Of a stretch of 64,000 nucleotides of DNA, positions 41,490 through 51,126 are shown in pieces. Source of the stretch: UBA3951 sp050952125. GTDB taxonomy: Bacteria > Bacillota > Sulfobacillia > Fermentithermobacillales > Fermentithermobacillaceae. Positions within the stretch are counted from its first letter, which is position 1. Each line of letters opens with the position of its first letter. The stretch covers positions 496,001 to 560,000 of the forward strand of contig JBMNKK010000004.1 of assembly GCA_050952125.1 (NCBI GenBank), in the 5' to 3' direction. A program made the position numbers and the translations under genes. The notes under the pieces were generated by a model, which saw only the letters and a list, made by a program, of their open reading frames with translations, ran no database searches and was not told the origin of the DNA.

Positions 41490-42323
41490 ATGAGGGGGAG
41501 AAAACCTCACGCAATGCTTGCCGCGGTTATGGTTGCTTTCGTGCTTATATCGGGGCAGCCCGCCCACGCGAAGACCAGCCTAGTCCCGTCACCAACCTTA
41601 GCGGCCATCCTTAGGGTCAGGCAAGTGATGGTGGGGTACGGCGGCGGAGAGATGCGGTGGGAAAACACTGTCACTCGCGCAGAAGCCGTGAAGATCCTCC
41701 TGGCGGCCATTGGCGAGGTTGCTCCGTCCCTCAATAGAGCCCCTATGGCATTTGTTGACGTTGACAGCTCTCACTGGGCATACGGCCACATAACCATGGC
41801 TGCGGAACTGGGGATGGTACGCGGGCGGCCCGGTAACGTATTTGATCCCGAACAAGGCGTGACAATGGCGGAATTTGCGGTCATGGTCACCAGGGTGTAT
41901 GCGGGACTTGGGGCTTCTGCCGGCCCTGCCGGTTCAAAGATAAGTGTTAAGCCTGCTTGGGCGGCACCTGAGATAGTTGGTTGGAAAGACCTTGTTCAGC
42001 TCTTGGGAGAGGGTTCGGAAGTTCTAAACCTCGACTACCCCGCCTCGCGAGGCGAAGTCGGTACCTTGACGGGCCTTTTAATGGAGCGGCTGGGCCTCGC
42101 CTATGATGTGCTCGGCACTATGGCGGGCTACAGGGCGGACGAGCAAGTGCTTACGCTAGACTTGCCAGAGAGTGTGTCCGCTGTGAAAGTACCCGCCGCG
42201 CCCGATGGGCTGTGGTACTTAGAAGATAAAGTGGTTTTGCCAAGTGCGCTGGTAGGCCGCAAGGTGGGTGTAGTGTTGGATAGTGCGGGGAAGGCTGCCT
42301 TGGTTCATGGCGGAGTAGAGTGA
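41490..42323 (+). CDS. Small SLH-domain surface protein
   Basis: 277 residues. Signal peptide near residues 1-27 (AVMVAFVLISGQPAHA). Two SLH repeats are recognisable: one around RVRQVMVGYGGGEMRWENTVTRAEAVKI, one around FVDVDSSHWAYGHITMAAELGMV and VFDPEQGVTMAEFAVM. The C-terminal 100 residues have no clear family. Its stop overlaps the GTG start of the subtilase (GTGA), so the pair is translationally coupled; it may anchor or position the protease at the wall, which is inference. Confidence 0.85.
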   Translation: MRGRKPHAMLAAVMVAFVLISGQPAHAKTSLVPSPTLAAILRVRQVMVGYGGGEMRWENTVTRAEAVKILLAAIGEVAPSLNRAPMAFVDVDSSHWAYGHITMAAELGMVRGRPGNVFDPEQGVTMAEFAVMVTRVYAGLGASAGPAGSKISVKPAWAAPEIVGWKDLVQLLGEGSEVLNLDYPASRGEVGTLTGLLMERLGLAYDVLGTMAGYRADEQVLTLDLPESVSAVKVPAAPDGLWYLEDKVVLPSALVGRKVGVVLDSAGKAALVHGGVE

Positions 42324-45259
42324 GTGCGGGGGTTGAGATCGTGAGAAGACGTGGTCGGCGCTTCTTGGTGTTGGTATGCGTAATCATGGGCATATGCGTG
42401 ATTGGAGCCAGTGTGTCCTTTGATCCGCTTCCGCTCGGCATGCGTCCTGTAGAAGGCACCGCACGGGCGGCCGCCACAGCCAAGACAGTTATCGACTCTT
42501 CGACCGCTCTCAACGCTGCACAAGCTGCTCTGGCCGCCATGGGAGTAGTTGAGCTACGGGCGAAGTCCGGCGCTTCGGGTTTAGGGCAGGTCATTGCCGT
42601 CGTTGACACCGGCGTGGACCCGCGCGTTATGGGAGGCCCAAACGCACCCGCACCTGCCAGGTTCACTGACTGGATCGATCTCACCGGTGAAGGAACGGCA
42701 CTGCCTGTGGGCAAATACGCAGCCGAATCAGGCCTCGTATATGTGGGCGAAACCTCCCTTGACGTATCGCAGGTCAGGAGCCGCAGCGGCCAGTATTTGA
42801 TTGGAGTTATTCCCGACGTGCTGCTTTCGGCAATCGGAGGCTACAGGCAGATCTACTTTGCCGTGAGCGATCCCGAAGCGGCGGGTTACTACAATACGGT
42901 AACTGTGGACACGGACAGCGACGGAGACTTTGGCGACGAGCTGCCTCTCCGTGAGTTTAGGAACAACCGAACCTACGCGGTGCTCAACATATCTGACGAC
43001 CAGTCCGTTGCCCTCCTTGTGTCTAGGATAGACACAACATCCGGAAAGGTGTCCTTCGGCTTTGACCTCAACGGGCACGGTACCGGGCTCGCTGCACTTG
43101 CAGCCGGCTCTGGGGTTGTACCGGGAGTTGCTCCTGAAGCTCAGATTGTCGCCATTAAGGCACTGTCTTCTGACGGTTTGGGAGACTGGCTGGACATCGA
43201 GAGAGGTGTTCAGGAAGCCGTTACAGCAAAGGCCGACGTGATCCTCGTGGGCTCGGCAAGACAGCAGTCCGGTGAGGATCCCGCATGGGAGCAGTTGGAA
43301 GCAAAGGTGGCATCGATGTCGAGTCACCTTGTGCTCCCCGCGGGAAATGCAGGACCCGGTGCCGGCACGATCACCGTTTCTACGGGCAGAGACTGCACCG
43401 TCATGGTGTCGGGCTACCTGCCGATCAACGTTGCCAATCCGCTTCTGGACACCCGATTTGCCACAGATAAGTGGTACCCAATGTCTTCCTGCGGGCCTGA
43501 CCCCAAAGGGAACCGAGGACCATCTTTCTCTGCTCCTGCCGTCGCGGCCGTGCCGGCTTTTCGCGGGAACGGAGACCTAACGTTTTACCTTATGGAGGGC
43601 ACATCCGTCTCCGCAGCCTATGCTGCGGGGGCAATTGCCTCGGTGAGGCAGACGCAGTCTGACTCCGCAGGCAACTTGGCGAAGTCTGTAAGTCTCGTCA
43701 CCCAAGGTTTGCTCCAAGGGGCTTCCCCTATGCTCGGGGTTCTGCCCGTTGAGCAAGGGAGCGGTAGGATAGACGTTACTGCTGCCTGGGAAACCCTTAA
43801 CGCTCGTGCAGACAACGGCCGCCTCTTGATAAGCGGCGATTGGGACGATTCGTCCGGCGAGGAAGGCATCTGGATCGAGGGTACTACTCCCGGAGCCTTC
43901 CCAGGTTGGATTGACAACTACGCTCCGGTGGCCAGGGAAGTGAGCCTATCCAGTGACGTTCCGTGGCTGCAGCCGCGAAGCGACCGCATATTCATGGAAC
44001 CCGTGAGCCAGAGGGAGACGGTGATCTACGGGACAGGGGAGCTGCCTCCTGGATTCTACAGTGGCCAGATATCTGCGGACGACCTGGCTACCCCCGGAGT
44101 TGACTCCTCGTTTACCGTCACGGTTTCTATTCCCCACTTGATTGACACCTTGGGGAGGACCTCATTCAGGATGGAGAGCAGAGGAGGCGCTGCGGTAACG
44201 AGGCAGTTCTTCCGGGTGCCCCACTCTTCTGAAGGGATGGCTCTCACCATCTCCGGGTCCGGCCAGGGCGAGCAATACGCCATCTACAATCCGGATGGTG
44301 TCTTGGTGCGCCACGGAGCTTTGAACGGAGCGATCACGACTAGAGTCGGCATTCCCACCGCCGGCCTCTGGCAAGTATGTGTCTTCCGGTTGAATGACGG
44401 CCCGCTCTCAGCAGTGCCGAAGGTTGACATCGCTTTGGAGGGCTTCTATGCTTCGAACCTCGGCGCCACGCCCGACTCCCAGTTCTATTTGGTTAGGTTG
44501 CAGGGCACCAGAGCAGAGATCCGGGGGGTCTCCTCCGTCTACGCTACAGAGTGGCGTCACCGAAGTTCTTTTGCCCAACGGGCAGGCAGGAGCACGCAGC
44601 TGATGCTGCCGGACATAGACGAAGCGGTTGACGTTTTGTCAGTGAGATTCGGCACCTCCACCGGCAGCGTACTGAGGGCATATCTCATGTACTTTGACCA
44701 GGAGACGGTCCATTGGACGGAAGTGGGCAGGGCTCTCACTACCTCTTCGGGCCTGGGTGAGATTCATCTGCCTAATCCGAGACTCGGCCAGTACGCAGTC
44801 TACATAGAGGCCTATGGCGGCACGACCGGCGTATATGTAGAAATGGATGTGAACCTCCTGAAGTCAGACGGAAAGAGCGCGATTCCCGAAGGAGTCCCCT
44901 CTACAATCGAACAGGGAACCACCACCCTGGATATGCCGCTTCGTTCCGACCCGGCCGAACCTAGCCTCGTTGCTATCGTACGCCAGTCTGATTCGCGAGT
45001 CCTCGGGATTCTCGAGCGCCCTCTCGTGAGTCCGGAAGACATACCACTGGTGCAGATTTCGGGCGGGCCTGAGCTCCGGACTATTCGCGCGTGGCAGCCC
45101 GATAGCATGGTTCCTGTAGACAAGCTGGTTAGCGTGGGTGGAATGAGCTATCAACTCAGCGGAGGCCGCATGACGGCCCCAATAGCGGCCGGTATTCGCC
45201 CGAGCTTCAGGACGCCGGGCGGCGCTCGCATAGTCTTGGTACCCCCTGATAGGCCTTAG
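42320..45259 (+). CDS. Large secreted subtilisin-like serine protease (S8)
   Basis: 979 residues. Signal or anchor near residues 13-35. The S8 catalytic residues are Asp96 (VVDTGVD), His253 (NGHGTG), oxyanion Asn343 (PAGNAGPG) and Ser429 (EGTSVSAAYAAG), so it looks active. A long insert separates Asp and His, and a large C-terminal part (about 500-979) of beta-type domains follows, as in tripeptidyl-peptidase-like and multidomain subtilases. No sortase motif. GTG 42320 overlaps the preceding SLH gene by four bases. Probably degrades external protein or processes the surface layer. Confidence 0.9.
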   Translation: MSAGVEIVRRRGRRFLVLVCVIMGICVIGASVSFDPLPLGMRPVEGTARAAATAKTVIDSSTALNAAQAALAAMGVVELRAKSGASGLGQVIAVVDTGVDPRVMGGPNAPAPARFTDWIDLTGEGTALPVGKYAAESGLVYVGETSLDVSQVRSRSGQYLIGVIPDVLLSAIGGYRQIYFAVSDPEAAGYYNTVTVDTDSDGDFGDELPLREFRNNRTYAVLNISDDQSVALLVSRIDTTSGKVSFGFDLNGHGTGLAALAAGSGVVPGVAPEAQIVAIKALSSDGLGDWLDIERGVQEAVTAKADVILVGSARQQSGEDPAWEQLEAKVASMSSHLVLPAGNAGPGAGTITVSTGRDCTVMVSGYLPINVANPLLDTRFATDKWYPMSSCGPDPKGNRGPSFSAPAVAAVPAFRGNGDLTFYLMEGTSVSAAYAAGAIASVRQTQSDSAGNLAKSVSLVTQGLLQGASPMLGVLPVEQGSGRIDVTAAWETLNARADNGRLLISGDWDDSSGEEGIWIEGTTPGAFPGWIDNYAPVAREVSLSSDVPWLQPRSDRIFMEPVSQRETVIYGTGELPPGFYSGQISADDLATPGVDSSFTVTVSIPHLIDTLGRTSFRMESRGGAAVTRQFFRVPHSSEGMALTISGSGQGEQYAIYNPDGVLVRHGALNGAITTRVGIPTAGLWQVCVFRLNDGPLSAVPKVDIALEGFYASNLGATPDSQFYLVRLQGTRAEIRGVSSVYATEWRHRSSFAQRAGRSTQLMLPDIDEAVDVLSVRFGTSTGSVLRAYLMYFDQETVHWTEVGRALTTSSGLGEIHLPNPRLGQYAVYIEAYGGTTGVYVEMDVNLLKSDGKSAIPEGVPSTIEQGTTTLDMPLRSDPAEPSLVAIVRQSDSRVLGILERPLVSPEDIPLVQISGGPELRTIRAWQPDSMVPVDKLVSVGGMSYQLSGGRMTAPIAAGIRPSFRTPGGARIVLVPPDRP

Positions 45260-45282
45260 TTACCCGAATAGGAAGTGACACC

Positions 45283-46728
45283 GTGACACTATTCCGAAGA
45301 AGAAGCGCTTGGTTCATTGTCGTCCTTACCGTGGCTCTTGTCGTTGTTCCGAGTGCAGGCGCCTATGCCGCGCCCGCGGGCAAGCCAACGGAGGAGACAG
45401 CCAGTATATCCATTCCCGCTGACGAAGAAGCATTCATGAACCTCTTGTTGCAGGTTAAGTCTCTGGTATCGAGCGCGCATCCCACTGACGTTCCTACAAA
45501 GACTCTGTACGAGGGAATGTTGAGGGGATTAATCGACAGTCTGGGAGACCCTCACTCGACGTATCTGACTCCCGACGAATATAGCCAGTTTACCAGCACT
45601 TTCAACAATACATACTCCGGTATCGGGGTCGTCATACAGATGCAAGAGGGCAAAGTCATCGTCGTCAGCATCGTAAAGGGGGGCCCTGCCGATAAAGCAG
45701 GAATGAGGCCCGGAGACATCATTACCGGTATTGACGGGAAAGAATACTCGTCGCTCGATGAAGCGGGCGATGCCCTAAGAGGTCCTGCTGGCACGAGCGT
45801 GATTGTCATCGTGACGCGCCCCTCAACCGGGGAGATCCTCAGCTTTTGCCTCTCCCGCGAGACCTTGACGCCTTCGGCCATACAGGCTGAAGAACTTGGC
45901 GGCGGGCTGTGGTATATCGACATCAACCAGTTTGATGTGGGTACAGGCAGAAGCTTCGCTGGCGAAATCGCGCGGATCAAGGACCTGGGGGCCAAGGGCC
46001 TCCTGCTGGATTTGAGAGACAATCCGGGCGGGCTTCTTGATGTGGGCATCGAGGTTGCGGAACACCTGGTCCCGAAGGGGACCATCGTGGAGCTTGAGGC
46101 CAGTGCCGGCAGGCAAGCCATAGTTGGCAAGGCCGACACCCAGCCCATTCCCGTCGCGGTTCTGATCAACGGCGGAAGCGCCAGCGCCGCAGAGATAGTT
46201 GCGGGCGCAGTAAGGGACCGGGGAGTGGGGATTCTGGTCGGCGAGCGCACGTACGGCAAAGGCAGCATCCAGCAGGTTCTACCCTTGGGAGAAGGTTGGG
46301 GCGCCGTACGTCTCACCATAGCCAACTACTACACGCCTTCGGGCGCATCTATCTCCGGAACGGGGCTCCTTCCAGACCTGGAAGTCAACATCGCAGTGTC
46401 ACCTCCTACCAGGGTAGAGTACAAGCGCGATATGAGGACCGGCACGATAGGTCTGGACGTCCTGGCTCTCCAGGATTGCCTATCCTTCCTGGGCTACTAC
46501 GCAGGTGAAAAGGACGGTATCTTTGGCAGCGGCACTGACGCGTCCGTTAGGAAGTTACTTGCCGACCACGGGCGGGCCTACTCCGGCATTGTCGGCGAGG
46601 CCGAGGTTAATGCGGTGAATTCTGCGGTTGTTGAGCAGATTACAGATGCTTTGGACGCAGCTTACCACCGCGGGCTTGAGGCATTGATAAGCAGAGTTGA
46701 AACAGGAGCGTGGCCCGCGCTTCAGTAG
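45283..46728 (+). CDS. S41 carboxy-terminal processing protease with PDZ and peptidoglycan-binding domains
   Basis: 481 residues. Signal peptide near 1-30. The S41 protease has a PDZ domain (about 108-185), catalytic Ser301 (NGGSASAAE), Lys326 (GERTYGKGSIQ) and Gln330, the same spacing as B. subtilis CtpB (Ser309, Lys334, Gln338). A C-terminal peptidoglycan-binding domain (about 385-430, GLDVLALQDCLSFLGYY) holds it to the wall. GTG 45283 is the start, 23 bases after the subtilase, in one operon. CtpB-like proteases act in sporulation signalling, others in surface quality control. Confidence 0.92.
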   Translation: MTLFRRRSAWFIVVLTVALVVVPSAGAYAAPAGKPTEETASISIPADEEAFMNLLLQVKSLVSSAHPTDVPTKTLYEGMLRGLIDSLGDPHSTYLTPDEYSQFTSTFNNTYSGIGVVIQMQEGKVIVVSIVKGGPADKAGMRPGDIITGIDGKEYSSLDEAGDALRGPAGTSVIVIVTRPSTGEILSFCLSRETLTPSAIQAEELGGGLWYIDINQFDVGTGRSFAGEIARIKDLGAKGLLLDLRDNPGGLLDVGIEVAEHLVPKGTIVELEASAGRQAIVGKADTQPIPVAVLINGGSASAAEIVAGAVRDRGVGILVGERTYGKGSIQQVLPLGEGWGAVRLTIANYYTPSGASISGTGLLPDLEVNIAVSPPTRVEYKRDMRTGTIGLDVLALQDCLSFLGYYAGEKDGIFGSGTDASVRKLLADHGRAYSGIVGEAEVNAVNSAVVEQITDALDAAYHRGLEALISRVETGAWPALQ

Positions 46729-46741
46729 AATCGTCTACTGA
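46722..46741. repeat. Inverted repeat over two convergent stop codons
   Basis: TCAGTAGA, loop ATCG, TCTACTGA. It contains both the S41 stop and the chain-length protein stop. Eight base pairs, no T-run on either strand; possibly a weak bidirectional stop. Confidence 0.4.
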
Positions 46742-47859
46742 GATATCGTCGCGGGCCTCCTCGGCGAGCGCCAATACTCAATGGCGAACACCGCAAGGAC
46801 GGACACAAATCCGCCCAACACCGCCGCTACTACAACATTCATGAGCTTGTGGGGTTTGATGGGCTCTGTGGGTTCAACGGCCGGCGACACCAGGTTAGTT
46901 TGCGGCAGACTGGTGGTCAGCTCGTTGATCCTTGCCGTGTAAGACAGGATTTCTTCTTCCAGCACAGATATTTGCGCTTCCAGCTCCCGGATCTGATATT
47001 GATAACTCAGGAGGCTCGCGTATTGGGCGTCATACTCTCTCTTCAGAGAAGGAAGGGTCGACTCAGCCTGCGCGAGCCGCGTCGTAACCTCGGCAAGTTC
47101 CACCTTTCTGTATGCAAGAGTCTCGCTGAGATTCTGATATGTGTCGTTGGGCACTTCGGTAGCGTTCCCGGCCCAGTCGGGCGGGCCCGGCAGAGTTGGC
47201 GGGGTGGAGGCCAGAGCGGCTGTAAGCTCCTCTATGCCCTTGAGGAGTTCCTGTCTCCTGAGTTCATCCGCACTCTGTCTACTCCGGTATGATGCGACAA
47301 GCTCCGCGAGCCGGTCGACCTCGATCTGCAGGGCTTCTATCCGGCTCTCCTCCTTGAGACTGGACAGTTTTTCCCGCAGTGCAGCGAGTTCGGCCTCGGC
47401 GGCCGCTTTTTCGCTAGTCAGGTACATTGTTGAATCTGATAAGGACTCGATGTATTTCGCCTTCACAAAGTCCAGAAAGTCTAGAGCGATTTGGTTTGCC
47501 AGCGTTGTGGCCAATCGCGGATCGGTGCTTTGCACCCTTATGGTCGTAAGTGTCGCGGAAGATTTGCTCGTCTCTACGGAGACATCCCGTGCGAGAGAAA
47601 AGGCATCGTACTGCTCCCCGAGACCGGCCTTCTCAACGATGCTCTGCATGAAGTGCGGACTCCTGATGATCTCTGTCGGCAGCGGAGACTGCGGCACCAT
47701 TACCTGTACCGAAGCTTCATAGACGGGTTCCAGCACGAAGAAACTCACCACTCCCGCGGCAAGCACGGCTAGGAGAGTGATGCCGACAATGAACCCCTTC
47801 CACCGCCACAGCACCTCAATGTATTCTCTAAGGTCGATCTCGTCCGAATACGTGTCCAC
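46735..47859 (-). CDS. Wzz-type polysaccharide chain-length regulator
   Basis: About 374 residues. Two membrane segments, near residues 25-45 (GFIVGITLLAVLAAGVVSFF) and near 335-360, flank a long external coiled coil (about 130-310). The C-terminal membrane segment is preceded by a Pro-rich EPTEPIKP, the classical Wzz/polysaccharide co-polymerase pattern. It has no kinase domain. The frame can start at TTG 47868, but that touches GGAGG; GTG 47859 is nine bases from it and more likely. Together with the neighbouring ligase-like gene it shapes a surface glycan. Confidence 0.88.
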   Translation of the reverse strand: MDTYSDEIDLREYIEVLWRWKGFIVGITLLAVLAAGVVSFFVLEPVYEASVQVMVPQSPLPTEIIRSPHFMQSIVEKAGLGEQYDAFSLARDVSVETSKSSATLTTIRVQSTDPRLATTLANQIALDFLDFVKAKYIESLSDSTMYLTSEKAAAEAELAALREKLSSLKEESRIEALQIEVDRLAELVASYRSRQSADELRRQELLKGIEELTAALASTPPTLPGPPDWAGNATEVPNDTYQNLSETLAYRKVELAEVTTRLAQAESTLPSLKREYDAQYASLLSYQYQIRELEAQISVLEEEILSYTARINELTTSLPQTNLVSPAVEPTEPIKPHKLMNVVVAAVLGGFVSVLAVFAIEYWRSPRRPATISQ

Positions 47860-47901
47860 TGATTCCAACCTCCGCGCACGCTTGGCTTGGCCGCCTCCGG
47901 C

Positions 47902-50475
47902 TTACCTAGCGCCCCTAATCGATCCGAACAAGGCAGCCATCTTACGATTTTCTTCCGGGTCAGGCTCAAAACCTTCTGGAAGCGTTGTCTGATAGCCTGC
48001 TGCTTCCGACAAACGCGCCAGCCATGAGTACGCTTCTTGCTCCAGAGACTTGTCCGACGCCGCAGCTGAGAGCAGTGTGCCGCTCTCCTCGATGTCTCCT
48101 CTAAGAAAAGCAACTTCGCCCGCCGCAAGGGCCAGCTTGGGAGTGAACTCCAAACCTGTCGGGCTAAAGACCTTAGTGTAGATGCCCGTAACACGCTCGC
48201 GCTTGGCGTTTAGGATGTCAAATGACGACGTCAAGAGCTCGGCACAGAGAGACAGCATGCGGAGGTGTTCGTCCCGCTGAGAATCGGTGAGTTCCGGCTG
48301 AGTCAATGCCTTAGCGTGCTGAGCAATAACTGCCCGTCCCATGTCAGCTAGGGCCTCGTGATAGCTTCGGTTGGTTGGCATCATGAGCACAACTTCATAC
48401 GCGGACCTTAGGGCGTCCTCGGTGAAGCCGGTTCTACGCAATAGTTGGAACTCCAGTATCTGGCGCTCGAGGTTTGACGGATCGGCCATTTTCGCCGCTT
48501 TAAGGTAGAGCGGCACCATTCCCTTAGATGCCGGATTTGCCGTCTTTGCAAAGTCATCAGCCGCCCACTCCGCCAACTCAAGCGGGTAACTGGGGTTCCA
48601 CTTGTCTCTCTTTGTGGCTTCCGCAATATACTTCCGGGCAAGGATGACGTCTCCCGACGTCTTCATGATCTGGTCTCCTCTGGACGCATAGGCCATGCCG
48701 CTGTAGAGCCTGTTGGTTGTGGCCACTACGGTGGGGACAAGGGCTGCCGCGATCAAGATAGTGAACACAAGCGACCAGGGGAATGTCAGCCGCCCGGCTC
48801 CCTGGCCGGCAACAGCCTTTCTTGACGTTCCCTTCAGAGAGTCCGCAGAGGGGCCAGACCTTCTCAAGCGTGCCAGGAGATCCGCAGTGCGAGGAAGGTA
48901 TCCGGATACATCCGCGAGGAGAACGCCGACTGCCGCAAACAGAGACACCGAAATGGCCGGTAGGGAGAGGTCGAAGTCTAAGGCGCTGTGAATGCAGAGA
49001 GCGAACACAGCCATCCCCGAGGAGACTACCTTTGCCAATGGGTTACGCTCAGATCCGGCCGCAGGCCGCTCCTCTGAAGCATCCTTGGCGTTGCTCCGCT
49101 GTTGCAGCAGAGCAAGGTAGGTCTTAATGGTTGCATAGGCCAGGAGCGCCCAAAACACGGCATACAGCAGAAACCCCGGAAAACCTACTTCCACCAGCAT
49201 CTGTGCGAAATGGTTGTGGGTTTCCGTGAACCAGTACGGGGTCCTGTGGTACTGATGGTACAGCGCTTCCCACCCGCCCGCTCCGGTGCCGAACGGGTAT
49301 CCCAAGGCGATTGACAGGGCGTCCTTCGCCGCCATGAATCGGATAAGCAAGCTGACATCCATCAACTGCATTGTTCTGAGCTGGTAGACAATCCGCTCCG
49401 GGAGCACCTTAGCCAGTTGTTCCGCAGTTGCGGGATTCTTCACTGCGCCAATAAGGGCCGCGCCTGCAACAATAACTGCAAGCCCCGCGATCGCTGTGCG
49501 CAGGAACACGGCTTTCAGCGAGACTGCGGCTGATTGGGTATCCGTAGAGGTCGCAGCAGCTTCGGCCTGTGCATTCACCGCAAGAGACAGCCGCCTCTCC
49601 AGGAACCACCTTCCGACTTCCAGAACGGCAGCCAGAGCAAGGCCGACAACGAGCATCTGCTTCATAGAGGCGGAATCATTCGCTCCGAGGGCGGCATCCA
49701 TCTTCGATGCCACTGCCGCAAAGGAGACAAAGCTTACGCCGCCTCTCGACAAGAGCCTCGCCCGGACTCCTTTGGGAAGCAGTACTCCGTAGAGTGCCAC
49801 GAACCCTCCGAAAATGAGGAGCGTGGCTCGGGAGTTGGTAAGGAAGACGGATCCAACAAGAAGGAACGCACATGCTGAGTAGACGACGCCTGCGAAGAGG
49901 TCGAGCGAGGGGATCTGAAACCCCTCGTACCACGCGTAGTACAGGAAGAATAAAAGGAACATGGCAAACGCAGCAAGGGCGTTGGGATACTGGAAGCTTC
50001 CGAGGAGAGCTCCCCCTACTACCGAGCTGGGATAGTTGGCAATGCCGGCGGCGGTCAAGTAGCCTGCTCCTGCGACAATAACGCCGCACACCACGAGCAG
50101 ATTCCTCAAGATGCGGTTACCTAGCGGAGACGAAGCGGCGTACCTCGCCATGATGAACACCATAAGGTAACCGGCGTACTTAAGGGCTCCGTCCATTGCA
50201 TCCATTTTCGACTGGGCCCAAAGATTCGTAAGGAAGTAGAGCCCGACTATGATGGTGAGAAGGATGTCGACATCCCCTCGCCAGATCTTGTCTCCCTTGA
50301 GAATCGCGGCGAGCGAAACGAGGGCGAAGAGCCAGGCAACTCTCGTAAGGAAAGGCAGGTAGTCTTCCCGGAAAAAGAGTCCCCTCTCCAGGGTTGTTGG
50401 CAGCAGCACAAAGGCCATCACCGCTGACAGCAGTACGGCCGTTACTATCGAGTTTTTCAGGTAGCTTTTTGGCAA
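47902..50475 (-). CDS. O-antigen ligase/polymerase-like membrane protein with TPR-type tail
   Basis: 857 residues. About twelve hydrophobic segments fill the first 560 residues, with the Wzy/WaaL loop motif THNHFAQMLVEVGFPG. The C-terminal 270 residues are soluble and helical, TPR-like. Members polymerise or ligate lipid-linked glycans outside the membrane. The start is TTG 50475 with a GGAGG eight bases upstream. It is followed on the same strand by the Wzz-type gene, so polymerisation and length control are paired. No glycosyltransferases are next to them, only tagO/wecB 11 kb away. Confidence 0.85.
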   Translation of the reverse strand: MPKSYLKNSIVTAVLLSAVMAFVLLPTTLERGLFFREDYLPFLTRVAWLFALVSLAAILKGDKIWRGDVDILLTIIVGLYFLTNLWAQSKMDAMDGALKYAGYLMVFIMARYAASSPLGNRILRNLLVVCGVIVAGAGYLTAAGIANYPSSVVGGALLGSFQYPNALAAFAMFLLFFLYYAWYEGFQIPSLDLFAGVVYSACAFLLVGSVFLTNSRATLLIFGGFVALYGVLLPKGVRARLLSRGGVSFVSFAAVASKMDAALGANDSASMKQMLVVGLALAAVLEVGRWFLERRLSLAVNAQAEAAATSTDTQSAAVSLKAVFLRTAIAGLAVIVAGAALIGAVKNPATAEQLAKVLPERIVYQLRTMQLMDVSLLIRFMAAKDALSIALGYPFGTGAGGWEALYHQYHRTPYWFTETHNHFAQMLVEVGFPGFLLYAVFWALLAYATIKTYLALLQQRSNAKDASEERPAAGSERNPLAKVVSSGMAVFALCIHSALDFDLSLPAISVSLFAAVGVLLADVSGYLPRTADLLARLRRSGPSADSLKGTSRKAVAGQGAGRLTFPWSLVFTILIAAALVPTVVATTNRLYSGMAYASRGDQIMKTSGDVILARKYIAEATKRDKWNPSYPLELAEWAADDFAKTANPASKGMVPLYLKAAKMADPSNLERQILEFQLLRRTGFTEDALRSAYEVVLMMPTNRSYHEALADMGRAVIAQHAKALTQPELTDSQRDEHLRMLSLCAELLTSSFDILNAKRERVTGIYTKVFSPTGLEFTPKLALAAGEVAFLRGDIEESGTLLSAAASDKSLEQEAYSWLARLSEAAGYQTTLPEGFEPDPEENRKMAALFGSIRGAR

Positions 50476-50613
50476 GGCGATTCCTCCCGATGTCCCCTAA
50501 TTCGCCGTTAACGTAATGTTCCCTGCACCGTAAGCTTGCTGCCACCTGTTCCCATAACGGGTCTCTCCAGGTAGAATCAAGGTGACTTAAGGCAGAAACG
50601 GTAGGTGAACTAC

Positions 50614-51039
50614 ATGGACCCAAGAGTCAGCTCCCCGGCAAGAGAAGGGCATGCAGGCGACCTCCCCACGGCTTTTCTGCGCATCCGAGTGAGCGAGATG
50701 GACGTCACCTACGGAGGCGGCATTGTCGCAGGAGGCACTGTGGTGAAATGGTTCGGCGACGTCGCCACTGAGCTTTGCGTGAGGTATGACGGCGATGAGG
50801 GGCTTCTGGCTGCCTACGACATGATTGAGTTTAAGCAGCCGGTGCATGCCGGAGACTTTCTAGAGCTGCGAGGCTCTATCGTAAAGGTTGGCAAGCGCTC
50901 GAGAAAGATCGAGATGGAGTGCCATAAGGTCATAGCCTGCGATCCTGACCGCGGCCCTAGTGCAGCCTCGGTTCTCCCTCAACCCGTACTGGTGGCTCGC
51001 GCCAGCGGAACCGTCGTAGCGCCGAAGGCGAAGGACTGA
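50614..51039 (+). CDS. kal: 3-aminobutyryl-CoA ammonia-lyase
   Basis: About 141 residues with a hotdog fold. It removes ammonia from L-3-aminobutyryl-CoA to give crotonyl-CoA, the fifth enzyme step of lysine fermentation. Conserved segments include YGGGIVAGG, FGDVATELCVRYDGDEGL and VYAGDF-like HAGDFLELRG, and ASGTVV near the end. ATG 50614 with AGGTGA upstream; the in-frame GTG 50605 is less likely. Pairs with kce downstream. Its own promoter region (50476-50613) shows no good sigma-54 site. Confidence 0.88.
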   Translation: MDPRVSSPAREGHAGDLPTAFLRIRVSEMDVTYGGGIVAGGTVVKWFGDVATELCVRYDGDEGLLAAYDMIEFKQPVHAGDFLELRGSIVKVGKRSRKIEMECHKVIACDPDRGPSAASVLPQPVLVARASGTVVAPKAKD

Positions 51040-51126
51040 AGAGGCGGGCTCGAGCCCGGCAGGACTTCTCGCAGGGCAAGTCGAAGTATGGTTGGAACGA
51101 GTACCCATCAAGAGAGGTGCCTCACC

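Noticed and set aside
42151..42714. Minus-strand open frame over the SLH/subtilase junction
   Set aside because: Antisense to two intact coupled genes with signal peptides; no motif.
50524..50540. Possible sigma-54 promoter before kal (TGCACC and TTGCT)
   Set aside because: The GG element is missing and the spacing to GC is wrong, so it does not meet the strict -24/-12 rule.
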